Positions 21,638 to 32,903 of a stretch of 64,000 nucleotides of DNA are shown here, piece by piece. This DNA is from Muraenolepis orangiensis (lineage: Eukaryota; Chordata; Actinopteri; Gadiformes; Muraenolepididae). Location: NCBI GenBank assembly GCA_027704905.1, contig CM051005.1, positions 27,727,778-27,791,777 on the forward strand. The letters run 5' to 3'. Both the position numbers and the translations under genes were made by a program. The first letter of the stretch is position 1; each line of letters opens with the position of its first letter. Below the pieces are notes generated by a model. It was given only the letters and a program-made list of their open reading frames with translations, had not been told where the DNA came from and ran no database searches.

Positions 21638-23425
21638 CTAAGCCTTCGACATGGACTGGAATTGCTCAGGCAGAATCAAACCCACATGAACAGCTTCAAC
21701 ATCTGTCGTCTGGGTAGTACCCCGCGCGTCACACGCTGCTGTCATGGTACGTATAACGGCACAGGCTGGATACACCATGACAACATCAGACGAAGTGTCT
21801 AACAAGGTTGGACTAGACGATTTTTGGGTGACTACATTTGGGAGAGGCCCATCGGCCCACACTCGCACCCCGGCCAGATTGTTACCCAAAATGATGTCCA
21901 CTCCATTAACAGACAACTCAGCACGCACACCTATCTGCACATCACCATTCCCCAAACCTGAAACCAGAGAAATGTTATGCACAAGAACAGGGAACACAGA
22001 CATCCCCATCCCTCGGATCAAGATAACATCCCCCGTGTCAGATTCAGTTGAAAAAGGTAACACTGACTCAAGCACAAACAAATCAATTGAGCCAGTGTCC
22101 CGCAGTATCTTGACCGGCACCTTATCGTCACTGCCCTGTAAAGACACAAAACCATCAGAAAGAAAAGCATCATACTCTTCCAGGCATTTCTGTCCTATGG
22201 TCTTAACAGACGGTACCGATGGCAACACCATCACCTGGGTGAGGGAATTGGCCAGCAGAGCAGGTTTCACCTGTGCTCTAAATCTACCTTTTGATCCAAG
22301 AAGTGGGCACTCATCCTTCCAATGTCCAGAACGTCTACAGTAGTTACACGTTTTGACGGACGCCGATGGCTGTCTATCCCGTGCGTCATAATCACTCCTA
22401 ACGGCATTTTCCTCTGATCCAAACTTTGGACAAGGAGAAAAATGTTCCCTGCTACGAGCCTTCTCGGTAACTGAACCATTGAAGTTACTTTTGTAAATTA
22501 ACACATACTCATCAGCAAAAGCTGCTGCCTCACCCGGTGTCTCTGCCCTCTGCTGTGTAATGTAAGTGGCAACATTGTTAGGAACAGAGTTTCTAAACTG
22601 CTCTAATATCACCAGATCACAGAGCTTTTCAAAGGTATCGACCTCAGACGCTACGCACCAACGGGTAAACTGGGTAATCAAATCACGTGAAAACTCAAGA
22701 TGAGACTGTTTGTCTCTTTTTTTCCACATTCGGAACCGCTGTCAGTAAGCCTCAGGTACAAGTTCGTACACTTTAAGCACCGCAGATTTCACTCGCGCAT
22801 AGACCTTACAGTCTGCGGGACTCAAAGCGGAGTATGCCTCCTGGGCTCTACCAGTGAGAACACACTGCAACATCATACAACAATCTTCATCACTCCAGTT
22901 CCTTGCCTCTGCCAAACGCTCAAATAATGAAAGAAATACATCGGGGTCTTTCTCATTAAATTTGGGAAGCAAACGCAGATCACGTAAAATGTCAAACGAG
23001 GTGGCCGCCCCCCGAGACGGATCACCAGTAACATCAGCAACCTCTGAACCGAGCCACTTTCCCTGCCCGACTAGATCTAGCTTCCTATTCTGCAGTTCTA
23101 ATTTGGCAAGCTCAGTCTTCTGCTTCATTTCCTCTAAAGCCAACTCTCGTCTCTGCTTTCCTTATTCTAAAGCCAACTCTTGTCTCTGCTCCAACAGCAG
23201 AAGTTCCTTCTGTTGCTCAAAACTGAGAGTTTGTCGTCCAGCTGGCTTGAGAACACCCTTCTCTACCAAATCTGCCTTTAAACTGGTTTTGACAGCCACC
23301 TTTGACAGTCTAACGGGTATCTCAATATCATATTTCTCAGCAATTAACAGCAACTGCTCCTTAGTACACTGATCTAACAGTTCTACTGATGGTGACTCTT
23401 CAAAGTCATCCACAACAGAGGCCAT
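21638..23425 (-). pseudogene. gag-protease region of element 2
   Basis: The frame from 23425 starts MASVVDDFEESPSVELLDQC, is coiled-coil-like (FEQQKELLLLEQRQELALE), breaks near 23150, continues with FDILRDLRLLPKFNEKDPDV and WSDEDCCMMLQCVLTGRAQE, breaks again near 22735, then runs open to 21638. It contains a CCHC knuckle, CNYCRRSGHWKDEC, and a retropepsin-like site, LRDTGSIDLFVL. Length and order (Gag, knuckle, protease) are normal for the family; two frameshifts interrupt it. Confidence 0.9.
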
Positions 23426-23686
23426 AGTACACTATTGGTTACAAACAAACAAACCAAACTTATGTTGGGATCATGAAGCGTGATAACCAAGAACAAGACA
23501 GTCTGATCAAATGGAACCTCCCCACCCTGACTAACTAAAGATACTAACTAACTATCTAACTAACTAACTCAAACCCTAGTCTTCGTGCCACTACTTGTAG
23601 GGGGTACTTATGCAGTAGAACTCTCTGGGCAGAAGAAGCAACTGTTATACAGCCGCCCCTCTGTGCCAGAGATGTGCTCCCGAGAG

Positions 23687-23812
23687 GACACAAGTGCCTG
23701 ACGACACAAGTGCCTGACGACACAAGTGCCTGACGACACAAGTGCCTGACGACACAAGTGCCTGACGACACAAGTGCCTGACGACACAAGTGCCTGACGA
23801 CACAAGTGCCTG
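23687..23812. repeat. 16-bp tandem array, about 8 copies, in the leader of element 2
   Basis: Unit gacacaagtgcctgac, almost perfect. It lies between the element's 5' LTR and the gag start. Confidence 0.95.
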
Positions 23813-24351
23813 TCTCTACCCACGTTTGCAGCCGCCTAAAGGTCACACCAAGACAAGCCCCCCTATTGGGAACATGCCATCTTAGCCTATCCGGGGATTA
23901 ATGGTTCCCAAGACGCACAGACTGTCCCATTAAGGTACCAAAACTCCAACGCCTCAACATGAGTAATACCAAAATGTAACCAAACAAACTAACAAACCTC
24001 TTGACTACAAGAAATCTGCAGAGAAAGAAGAAAGAAAACTGCTACTTTTCCAAATCCCAAACAACCAAACACCCAAGAACAAAGAACAAATCACATGTGG
24101 TACTCCCCACACTGGTATATAAATAATTAGGCTACAAACAAATGCTAACCAACAGGCTACAAACACTAGCTCCAAACCCTCAGGTCACAGACACTAGTTT
24201 AACCAATGAACCAAATTATCCTTTCCAATTAAGCCCTTCCAGAATCAGACAGAGCCAAACAAATTGTCCCAACAGGAACTCAAACACAAATGCCAGCCAA
24301 ATTACCAAACACAAATGCCAGCAAGAATCTAACCACACGACAATTTCAATA

Positions 24352-24378
24352 GGGAGTCCACACGTGATGTGGACTCCC
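24352..24378. other. Perfect 11-bp palindrome beside the 5' LTR of element 2
   Basis: gggagtccaca / tgtggactccc separated by cgtga, one base from the LTR edge at 24380. This is where the primer-binding site should be; in element sense TGGACTCCC could be part of it. Confidence 0.8.
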
Positions 24379-24379
24379 G

Positions 24380-24654
24380 TGACAAAATAATTTATTCAAT
24401 CCTATATCTAAGCAAAAAGAACGATTGACAAACAATGAATATGGATGTATCAGAATCAGTGGGGAATGCGGTGTGTGGATGAGTGAGAAAGTGTTGTGTG
24501 GTGCGGGTGGTGTAAGTATTTGTATTATATATCCAAGGATCAAAGTGGGTGCTGGACAACCTGTTCCTAGGAGTGGAGAAGCCACCCACCCACTCCACCA
24601 TGCTCTCTGAGTCAGCAGACTCACCCACTAGCAGGTAGAGTGGGGGTCGTCACA
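24380..24654 (-). repeat. 5' LTR of element 2
   Basis: 275 bp. In plus orientation it runs TGACAAAATAA...GTCGTCACA, so TG...CA on either strand. It ends where cep78-locus sequence resumes. Confidence 0.88.
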
Positions 24655-25970
24655 GTGTTAGCCTGAACAAGTGTTCAAGTGTCGCCAGCCAGGAGAGCTC
24701 AGAGTGAAAGTGAAACCGTCCTGTTTCTTTCTGTGGAGAACAGGCCTCTTTTCACTGAGCCCGTGATGCATACCGTGATGGACCGGATTGTAGGCACATA
24801 CACGTCTCTCCTTGTCTTATTTTTCAAAGGTTCTCCAAAAAGCGAAAGCAAAAGTAAAAAGTAAAAGCAAAGCAAAAGCGCTGCAATGATAAGTCTATTC
24901 ATTTATTAGTGGATTAGTGAAGAACATTAATCACATCTAATTTTGATAATCGGTTAATCGTTTTAGTAATTTATAAATTTAACTTCACTTTGGACTGTGA
25001 TGGCACCATTATTTATTTTATTTTTTAAATAAATCTGAACATTAATCTACAATGAAAATAGTAAGTTGAGTGACATAGTTTAGCTTTAAAAAGTAGTGTA
25101 CATGACACATTATTCAGGAACAACAAATACAACCACCATGGACTCAACTGATGCAATACTATTTTAAAATCTATGTATGGAAGTATGGGAACTTATGCCG
25201 GAATAAGCAAAATCCCACAATGCATTCTGATGTTCATGCTCTATTGGCAATAATCCTATCATTCAGGTCCAATCTAGAATATTCCAGGGAGTCACCATTG
25301 ATGAAGCTTTCACTTTTAAAAATCATATTACATTAGTTTCCTAGAAAGCCCAAAATCTATTGGCATCATCTGCAGGTCTGAGGTATGGTGCATAATAAAT
25401 GGTTATTAATACTCTATTACGTTTATTATACTCATACCTCCCATATTGCGATATTGGTTGAAATAACATGTCCTTCCAATATTGCGAGTTTGTAAGTGTA
25501 CCTTACAAAAAATGTGTTAGATTAGTTTGTATTCATAGTTTGCATTTACCTGACGTGTATCTCTATTTATACATGTTGGTTTCAAACTGCTAAGAAGTTT
25601 TGTGGATGCTTCATCCACACACATTATACCGGATCTATTTACAAGCGCCACCACCCCCAAAATCACCTACGACCCAATGTCACTTTTCTATCTATTACGG
25701 GGGTACTTCATTTTGCTACTTTCATGCCTGGTGTGCATCATTACAGTGTCGGTAGTATATGCAAAGGAAAAACGAAAAATTCCCGTCCATTATACTAGCA
25801 GTCAGTTTTGGCAGTTCTAGGGCTGTTGCTTGAACTGTTGTTCTCTTGTCTACTTTCCAGTGGAAAAATACTTGGTTGTAAAAAAACCTATTAAAACAAC
25901 GCAGGTAATACTGTTTAAGTAGTTTGCAGTTTGTCCTATTCTCCTGTTCTCTCTTTGCCCTGTGCTCTAG
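24655..25970. other. Transposon-flank sequence with a decayed LINE piece; no cep78 exon seen
   Basis: At 24704-24716 there is gtgaaagtgaaac, a match to an interferon-stimulated response element core. Bases about 25270-25600 read, in broken frames, GVTIDEAFTFKNHIT then LLYSYLPYCDIG and PYKKCVRLV, like the C-terminal part of a LINE ORF2. I searched this stretch by eye for the missing cep78 coiled-coil exons and found none. Confidence 0.45.
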
Positions 25971-27050
25971 CCTGGGCCAGTTGGCTTCCGTTGCTGGGAT
26001 TGACCAATCAGACTTTGGCCTGCTGAGCAGACCTCAGCTCTCCTCCACGGTGGGCCTGCCCCTGGAAGAGGCTCAGTCTGTGTCCAAAGGTGGTCCAAAA
26101 CGTCCTGTCGGTCTTGGGGCAAAGATTGATGCTAATGTATCTTCTGTAAGTTCATGCTGTTGCCTAGAATGTTTTATCTCAATGTGGGGTGAGATTACTG
26201 AGCCAACTTCAGTAAGTGTCAAGTCGTTGTCAACGATTTTGCTCTCGGAATTGAAGAAAATGTCCTCAGATATACTGTACATTTTATTTCATCCCCTACC
26301 CATAGAGTTAAGGTTAAACTCGATTTTCTGTTTTCCGTTGTATTTTAATGTATTCATTCATCCTACTCCGAATTTGCTTGGTAACAAAGACATAAATATT
26401 TGTCTTGCCTCCAGGAAGCTGATGTCCTGACCGCCCCCTCAAAAGACCCAGCTCCAGTCCTCCCTCCAGAGTCCCCAGCCCCTCCCAGGGAGTTTCTACC
26501 TGACCCACACCTCAGCCAGGCCAGTGGTCCTGCTATAGACCCCTGTGTGGATCTGGAGAGCAGAGGAAAGGAGCCAGGTCACTTCTCCAAACCTGAGACT
26601 CAGCAGGACTCCGGGTCCGAGAGCAGTTTCCGGAGCCAGAAATCCTACAGCCGCAGTTCCCGCGATAACGGCTCCCCCGTTAGCCGCTCACGCGAGGACG
26701 CGTCTCGTTCGGGAAAGCACCACAGCGTCGGGACATCCGGTCACAGCCACTCCCATCGCAGTAATGGTTCCCATAGATATAGCCTCAACTACAGCTCTTT
26801 CCATAGTGATGCCACGGGGTCCCACGGTGGGCGGTCACAAAGGTCAAGCCTCGCTGACGTCACAAGTGAAAAATTGGAGCCTGGAGGGTCATTCATGGGG
26901 TCAAAGGGCAAGGAGGCGGGACAGCCAGGTTTTTCAGGCTTGGCAGAGTTGCCGGCGCGATGGCGTCCTCAGCCGGAGCCCGTGGAACAGAGGATGTCTC
27001 TGGGCGTTCAGTGGATCCTCAGTGATGGGTCAGATGATGGGTCATTTTGA
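25971..27050 (+). CDS. cep78: cep78, last two exons
   Basis: Exon 25971-26145 (acceptor gtgctctag, donor TCT|GTAAGT) encodes [21 protein letters not shown], the best conserved C-terminal CEP78 block (human [20 protein letters not shown]). The final exon 26415-27050 (acceptor ttgcctccag) starts EADVLTAPSKDPAPV, is Pro-rich, then Ser/Arg/His-rich (SRSSRDNGSPVSRSREDASR) and ends WILSDGSDDGSF*. The two exons join in phase 0. They are on the same strand as exons 1-6, but about eight middle exons of a typical vertebrate gene, covering the linker and coiled coil, are missing between 13512 and 25970. A direct join of exon 6 to 25971 would be out of frame. Confidence 0.92.
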
Positions 27051-27061
27051 CCCAATAACCG

Positions 27062-27067
27062 AATAAA
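27062..27067 (+). terminator. cep78 poly(A) signal
   Basis: AATAAA 12 bp after the stop codon, which gives an unusually short 3' untranslated region. Confidence 0.7.
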
Positions 27068-27689
27068 TTTGTTTTTTCATCCACAATGTGTCTTAAGCTC
27101 TCTTGTACCCAAGGCTACGGACACATGTAAGAGATCATGTTGGCTAGACATGCGGTCTCTGGGGACTTAACAAATGGCTAACAGTTTTATTGAAGCCCTT
27201 TGGGGGAGTAGAAGAGATAACCAAAAAGCGTTCCACAATGAGTTATTTGATTTGATGTCACAGTTAAATGGAAGCTCCGAGGACAGAGCAGAGCAACCCC
27301 TCATCGGGTCATGCCCGGTCAGGACTTCACGGTCGAAGGGGAGCCATCTTGAGCAAGTGTGTGCGTGTTGTCTTGTTTGCTTGCGTAGGACTCGGGGTTA
27401 CACAAACTTAAAGGAACAAAGTGTCTGTGTCTGTTTGTTTTAGTTAGTGAGACAGTTCTTGGACAAACTGTTCTGTTGGAAAATGCTAATGATTCCCCAT
27501 AGTGAGCAATAAACTCTATACTAAATTTGATCTTAACCAATGCTTTTTTCTCCCTTTAGATTTTTCTTCAGACTTTATCTGCATGGCGCACATCATCAAT
27601 ATACAGCTTAGTGGAAATTTGTACATTTATTTAGAATTAAATGTCATAGAAATTGTAGACTTTAGATACAAAGAAAGTTGAGCAACTCG
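27068..27689. other. No gene recognised
   Basis: Short frames without motifs; no terminal repeats or RNA gene seen. Confidence 0.5.
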
Positions 27690-29142
27690 CCGATAGGCCT
27701 ATTGCATACAATAGTCTTATCTAGTCTTATCTTCATCGTGCCTACACCCACTTGGACAGACCCGGGAGCACTGTGAGAATCATGTTTTTTGACTTCTCCA
27801 GTGCGTTCATCCGGCCTGCCCTGCTGGGGAGTAGGCTGACGGCGATGAAGGTGGACTCTTCCCTGGTTTCCTGGATTACAGACTATTTGACGGGTCGTCC
27901 AGTTTGTCAGACTGCAGGACTGTGTGTCTGACACTGTGGTCAGCAGCACTGGTGCTCCACAGGGAACGGTTCTTTCCCCATTCCTGTTCACCCTGTACAC
28001 CTCAGACTTTCAATTCAACTCAGAGTCCTGCCATCTGCAGAAGTTCTCGGATGACTGCAGTAGTTGGTTGTGTCAGCGAGGGAAAGTACAGGGGCGTCGT
28101 GGACTCCTTCGTTGAGTGGTGTGAGCTGAACCACATGCAGCTCAACAGACAAGACGAAGGAGATGGTGGTGGATTTCCGCAGGAGGAAATCTACCCCCAC
28201 ACCCATTTCCATCAAGGGTGTGTCCGCAGAAGTTGTTCAGGATTATAAATACCTGGGAGTTCACCTGGACAACAAACTGGTCTGGGCCAAGAACTCTGAG
28301 GCTGTGTACAAGAAGGGCCAGAGCCGTCTCTACTTCCTGCAGAGGCTCCGGTCCTTCAACGTTTGTAACACGATGCTGAAGATGTTCTACCAGTCGGTGG
28401 TAGCCAGTGCCATCTTCTCCGGTGTCGTGTGCTGGGGAAGCAGGTTGAGGTCAGCAGACGCCAACAAGATCAGCAGGATCGTCAGGAAGGCTGGCGCTGT
28501 CCTGGGGGTCCAGCTGGACTCCTTGTTGGTGGTGTCTGAGAGGAGGATGCTGCGCAAGCTGCGTAGTATCCTTAACAACAACTCTCACCCTCTCCATCAG
28601 GTGCTGACCTCATACAGAAGCACCTTCAGCAACAGACTCATTCCACCCAGGTGCACCACAGAACGCCACAGGAAGTCCTTTCTTCCTGTGGCCATCAGAC
28701 TTTAATTCATCTACCTCGGGTCGTGAGAGGGACAGTGGAGACTCAGTGACCTGAGGTCAACGCTCTGTGTTATTATTTTTTGGTCAACATACTGTAAATA
28801 CTTTCACTGTAATTTTGCACTGTAAATTCAATTTCACATGTCACTTTTTCAGTACTCATCTGAATTATTTTAGTATTTTATTACTGCCAATTTGCACTAT
28901 ACGTATTGTTGTATATTGTATATACCCACGTATTACTGTAATAATACTGTAAATTGTGCAATTCATCGGTCTATACATTTAGATTTCATTCAGATTTCAT
29001 TTAGTTATATTTTGTTTATACTAGTTTAGTTTATTGTTACTTAGTTTTAGGTATTGTATATTTTGTCTGCATTTATTGCCCGTTTCAACTATTGCACCTT
29101 AATTTCCATCGGGATAAATAAAGTCTCTTGAATCTTGAATCA
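27690..29142 (+). mobile_element. 5'-truncated CR1/L2-like LINE
   Basis: RT motifs in several frames: MFFDFSSAF, STGAPQGTVLSPFLFTLYTS and LQKFSDD (degenerate catalytic box), then an open C-terminal part VVDFRRRKSTPTPI, YKYLGVHLDNKLVWAKN, KKGQSRLYFLQRLRSFNVC and HRKSFLPVAIRL. The 3' end is an AT-rich tail, gggataaataaagtctcttg, closing with a short cttgaat repeat, as in CR1/L2-type elements. Start is approximate; frameshifts and stops make it inactive. Confidence 0.85.
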
Positions 29143-29940
29143 GATGAGTTATGTTTATAAAACACCTTTTACACAGTAGTACAATGTAAGACTTTACAAG
29201 TACTGTACATTGAAGTGCAGTCTGTGTTACATTACCGTGATTGTTTTGTTTTGCCTTTTAATGAGTCAGAGCATACGCTGCGTACGCACACAATATATTT
29301 TTGTGTTAAGTTATCGTGTGAAGCTGTGTCTTCCCCTTGTACCATTGGCTCTGGCGTAGCAGATTGTATGACGGGTCATCCGATGTGTTTTGGACTAAAC
29401 AGATCAGTTCAGTTGTGTCACAAACAGAACAAATAAAGGGTCATAGAAAAAGGTGATAGACCCTGCTGGCCCAGATTGGACCACGTTATTCCACGCCATA
29501 TTTTGACACATTTGTCCACCTTTCTGTTTACAACACTTCACCGCCCACAAGTATAATCATCATCTCAGACTCAAGACTTCCTTTTAATGGGATTTATTGC
29601 TTGGTCTTATTGGTGTATTAATAAGATTATTGCCAAAAGATTAGACATTAGGAAATTGCACTTGTCACATGCAGATCCACTGATGAAATGGTGCAGTAAA
29701 ACAAATGTCTCAATGACTTAGTTTGATAGAGATGTCTGACAACCCTGAATATTAACATGGTGTTTACCAGCAGAAGCTCTGTGCCAGTCCTTCATTAGCC
29801 GATTAAGCAACTCAATTCTCAGGTAGGCTTTTACGTCATAATGATTATGTAACAATGCCAATGGGCCAGCCCATCACTGATCACTGCCTATCACATACTC
29901 AGAATGTAGAACTAAATCAAATAAAAAAATTATATATATA
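29143..29940. other. No gene recognised
   Basis: AT-rich non-coding sequence with no motif, repeat or splice pattern I can support. Confidence 0.5.
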
Positions 29941-30195
29941 TATTTTGGGGCGGCAGTAGCTCAGTCTGTTTGAACTTGAGCTTGGGAACCGGAAGGACGC
30001 TGGTTCAGAAACACCTGGGAACTGCTGAGGTGCCCTTGAGCAAGGCCCCAGACCCCCCCCCCCCCCTACACTGCTGTATATACAATAGCTGCCCCCACTG
30101 CTCCTAATTCTAGGATGGGTTAAATGCAGAGAAACAAATTGTACTGTGTGTACATGTATGTATACCAATAAGGTCACATACAATAAGGTCAATGC
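29941..30195 (+). mobile_element. tRNA-derived SINE
   Basis: Starts tattttggggcggcagtagc, with a tRNA-like A box (tagctcagtctgt) and a degenerate B box (ctggttcagaaac). A unique body follows with a poly-C run and ctaggatgggttaaatgcag, then a tail repeating aataaggtca. It relates by its head to the reverse SINEs at 11690, 47445 and 55050. Confidence 0.75.
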
Positions 30196-30199
30196 TCTT

Positions 30200-30365
30200 C
30201 AGGGCCCCAGTACTAAGCTCCTCACCATGGGGGGCCACAGCCTTTTGCTCAGCTGCGCCACGCCTGTGAAATGGCCTTCCTCATCGTTTAAGGGCACCAC
30301 AGACCCTGGACTCTGTTAAGACAGGCCTAAAAACCTTTTTTATTTTAGGAAGGCCTTTTTACGTT
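30200..30365 (+). pseudogene. C-terminal LINE ORF2 fragment
   Basis: Reads in broken frames like the end of L2-type ORF2 (APRLWNxLP / KTFLF-type motif; here TPVKWPSS, TGLKTFFILG-like pieces). Too degenerate for a firm assignment. Confidence 0.35.
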
Positions 30366-30562
30366 CATATTAGTGCTCACTATTTGTTATTTTTTTTGTT
30401 ATTTTGTTTTTGTATTACAGATTCAACCCGGTCTTTGGATGGGAGTGTGTGCATTGCACACAGCCTTAGAATCACATCTGCAACGCTCAAAGTTTAACTT
30501 TCTCTCTTTCAGTGTCATCAAGTTGGTAAACATACACACAAAATCCATTGAATCCAAGGCTG

Positions 30563-30565
<3 letters not shown>

Positions 30566-30597
<32 letters not shown>

Positions 30598-30599
30598 GC
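30566..30599. repeat. (CA)n microsatellite
   Basis: About 15 CA units ending in gcgcgc. Confidence 0.95.
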
Positions 30600-30644
30600 G
30601 CCCACACACAATAAAGACCCTTATTGCACTGAAATGTACTGAAA

Positions 30645-31155
30645 CTCAGAAAGAAGAGGAATATGTTGATTCTGGATGCTTTCCGTGGACACTTGACTGA
30701 GCCAGTCAAAAAGCAAGTGAAAGAGTTGAATGGTGACCTAGTGATCATACCGGGCGGAATGACAAGCCAGCTGCAGGTGTTGGATGTGGTCGTTAACAAA
30801 CCATTCAAGGTTCATCTGCGCAAGAGCTCCACAGAGTGGCTCCTGGCTGCTAATCACCAGACACCGTCTGGTAAAATCCAAAAGCCTGCAGTACGTTTGC
30901 TCTGTGAATGGATCTTGCAATCATGGGCTGACGTTTCCCCAGAAAGCATCATTAATGGGTTAAGAAATGCTGCGTATCAAATACCATGGATGGCAGCGAG
31001 GATGACGTGATGTGGGAGGAGACGGGGAAGCAGACACCGTGAGTGACGATAGCGGCAGTGAGAGGAACAACCAGCGATGTAGAAGACGAGCTGGATGAGA
31101 AGACGTTTTTGATGTGACGAATAGACAAATGAAATTTTGCACTGTTTCATTGCTC
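30645..31155 (+). mobile_element. Tigger/pogo fragment, same family as 9853-11160
   Basis: Encodes MLILDAFRGHLTEPVKKQV (catalytic Asp), IIPGGMTSQLQVLDVVVNKP (second acidic site) and STEWLLAANHQTPSGKIQKP, open to a stop at 31008-31010. The downstream non-coding part (31011-31130) matches the reverse complement of 10090-10260. Terminal repeats are lost on both sides, the right one running into a TG repeat at 31158-31178. Confidence 0.85.
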
Positions 31156-31187
31156 AGTGTGTGTGTGTGTGTGTGTGTCTATATTAC

Positions 31188-32903
31188 CTTCCATTGAGTG
31201 TGTAGTACGTCTCTCGTTTCACGCCATACAGGTGTGTCTTTCCGGGGCTCCACTGGCAAACCACGGAGGTGAGGTGGCAGGTCTCACACTCCAGATCAGT
31301 GGGCTGTGGGGGGGTCCCACTCTTGGTTATTTACAAGATCGTGGCCAAACAGATGTGTTCCTTCCAACTCTTTTAATTTATTTTTTATCAATGTCAACCC
31401 GGCCGCATACCGCAGTGCTGCAAGCGCTTTTTATTGCTTCATCAAAAGGCCTGGCTTGAGCGCTGTGTGTATAAGATTCCCAAACTTAGTTTGGCAACAT
31501 GGCCAGAAGACGACAACCTGTTCAATCTTCCATCTGAATAATCAACATCCTTATGTAGGTATCTTGTACAATCTCCAATGGCAAGACCATGTATTATTTC
31601 TTAATCGGTTTGAATTAAGTAATACAAACCACAAAACAATGTTACTCACTCTAAACCGACAGACCAATTCAGCTTTAGACATATTTTACCTCCCGTTTAT
31701 TTGCTCATCCATACATTCCTCCAACTTACATCCGACAAACACCACGGTTCCCGTCAGAAGGTTGTTTTCGGGGTTCCGGGTGATCACATTGGTTCCCGAC
31801 CGGAGAGAGGCCGGCTGATTGGTCTTGGTGGCTGCATAGCTCCGCCTACTCAACCGCACCACATTCATGACCGTCTTGTTGTAAAGAATTGTGCCGAAGA
31901 CTTTGCCCTCTTCCACAATGCAACAGACAGTGGTGTTGTCCCCGACCAGCCCCACTGGGTCCTGAGGAAACATTCTGGATCTCTCTGTGTTTGGGAGATC
32001 CGCACCTGGAGAGGAATGAGTAGGACAGATTACATTACACGTGTGGTGTGTAGGGGATGTGGCTTGGCTGCTTACAACGGGGGGGGGGGGGCCATGGGGA
32101 GGAGACACCACGATAAATATAATCATTTTTAGACGTTACTCGACGATGCTCCACAAGAACAAACTACCTGGAAGTATCCGAGGTTGGCTTCAATCGCTGG
32201 TCTTCTGCCCGTCTCTGGAGCGCAGCTGGACAGAGAGAGACGTACATTCCAGTGGCTCGGTCGAGGTCCAGTCCCAGCGGTAACGCCCGTCTTCAACAGT
32301 GGTCGGCGCAACGGTTCCCTGAGCACACAGACAGCACACAATGCCAACATCATGAAACCCGTCACAGCGGGTGTATCCCTGACCCCGTGTTTCTTTAGCA
32401 CAACCGAGGCCACTGGTTTACAAGGTTTGATTTAGTGCCTCCACTTGATTTAAAGTGCCAGGAGAAATGTGTGTTTAACAGGATTGAAGGTTAAAATTCA
32501 CGGTCAGTCAGTGGTGACCTTTAGGTTTATATACTGTATAGCTACACAAATCCCACCCATTTTGTGATTTGGGTTTGCTCATTTGCTCTGCATATGATAT
32601 GCAGATACCAAAGTTGTTGTTTGACCCAAGTGTCAATGAACTGTGGCTTTTAATCACAAAAGGGCATAAAAAGAGACGCGCAAGCGATTCTAAAGATATC
32701 CTGACCGCAACAATAAGCATTTTACATCATTTCATATTTAAAAATAAAAGACAAACGGAAAGCACTAGAGCAGCAGAGCCTTACATAGAAGACAGTTTGG
32801 TTGAATTCAGTTGTCAGAACGATGAGGTTGAAGGTGCTAGCTGTACTCTGAGCCAGGAAACGGAGAGTTGGCGGGTGGACAAGTTGGGAGACAGGTTCAC
32901 CTC
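31188..32903 (-). pseudogene. LIF-receptor-like cytokine receptor pseudogene (cytokine-binding and Ig domains)
   Basis: Four minus-strand exons fit the extracellular part of the LIFR/OSMR family. Exon 32903-32785 reads NLSPNLSTRQLSVSW, then in another frame TFNLIVLTTEFNQTVFY; its 119-nt length is one short of the phase needed. Exon 32318-32168 reads RYRWDWTSTEPLECTSLSVQ and then DGQKTSD followed by TGA (32192-32190) where a Trp of a W-S motif is expected. Exon 32005-31730 is the Ig-like domain: MFPQDPVGLVGDNTTVCCIV and SGTNVI then GTVVFVG. Exon about 31313-31188 reads DLECETCHLTSVVCQWSPGK and LYGVKRETYYTL, the start of the second cytokine-receptor module. Junction phases between the middle exons agree. 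The stop and the frameshift argue for an unprocessed pseudogene. Signal peptide, membrane and cytoplasmic exons are not seen; which LIFR/OSMR paralogue it came from is unresolved. Confidence 0.8.

Larger units (their letters stand above)
19425..24654 (-). mobile_element. Gmr1-like LTR retrotransposon, element 2, reverse orientation
   Basis: LTR copies at 24380-24654 (5' in element sense) and 19425-19767 (3') bracket minus-strand gag (23425-22240), protease (about 22190-21640), integrase (21637-20400) and an RNase H remnant (20300-20008). Protease passes directly into integrase, and RNase H lies downstream of integrase, so the gene order is again PR-IN-(RT)-RH as in Gmr1. RT itself is deleted. 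The left LTR keeps about 80 bp missing from the right one but has lost its first bases; no target duplication is detectable. Several frameshifts make it defective. Confidence 0.9.
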
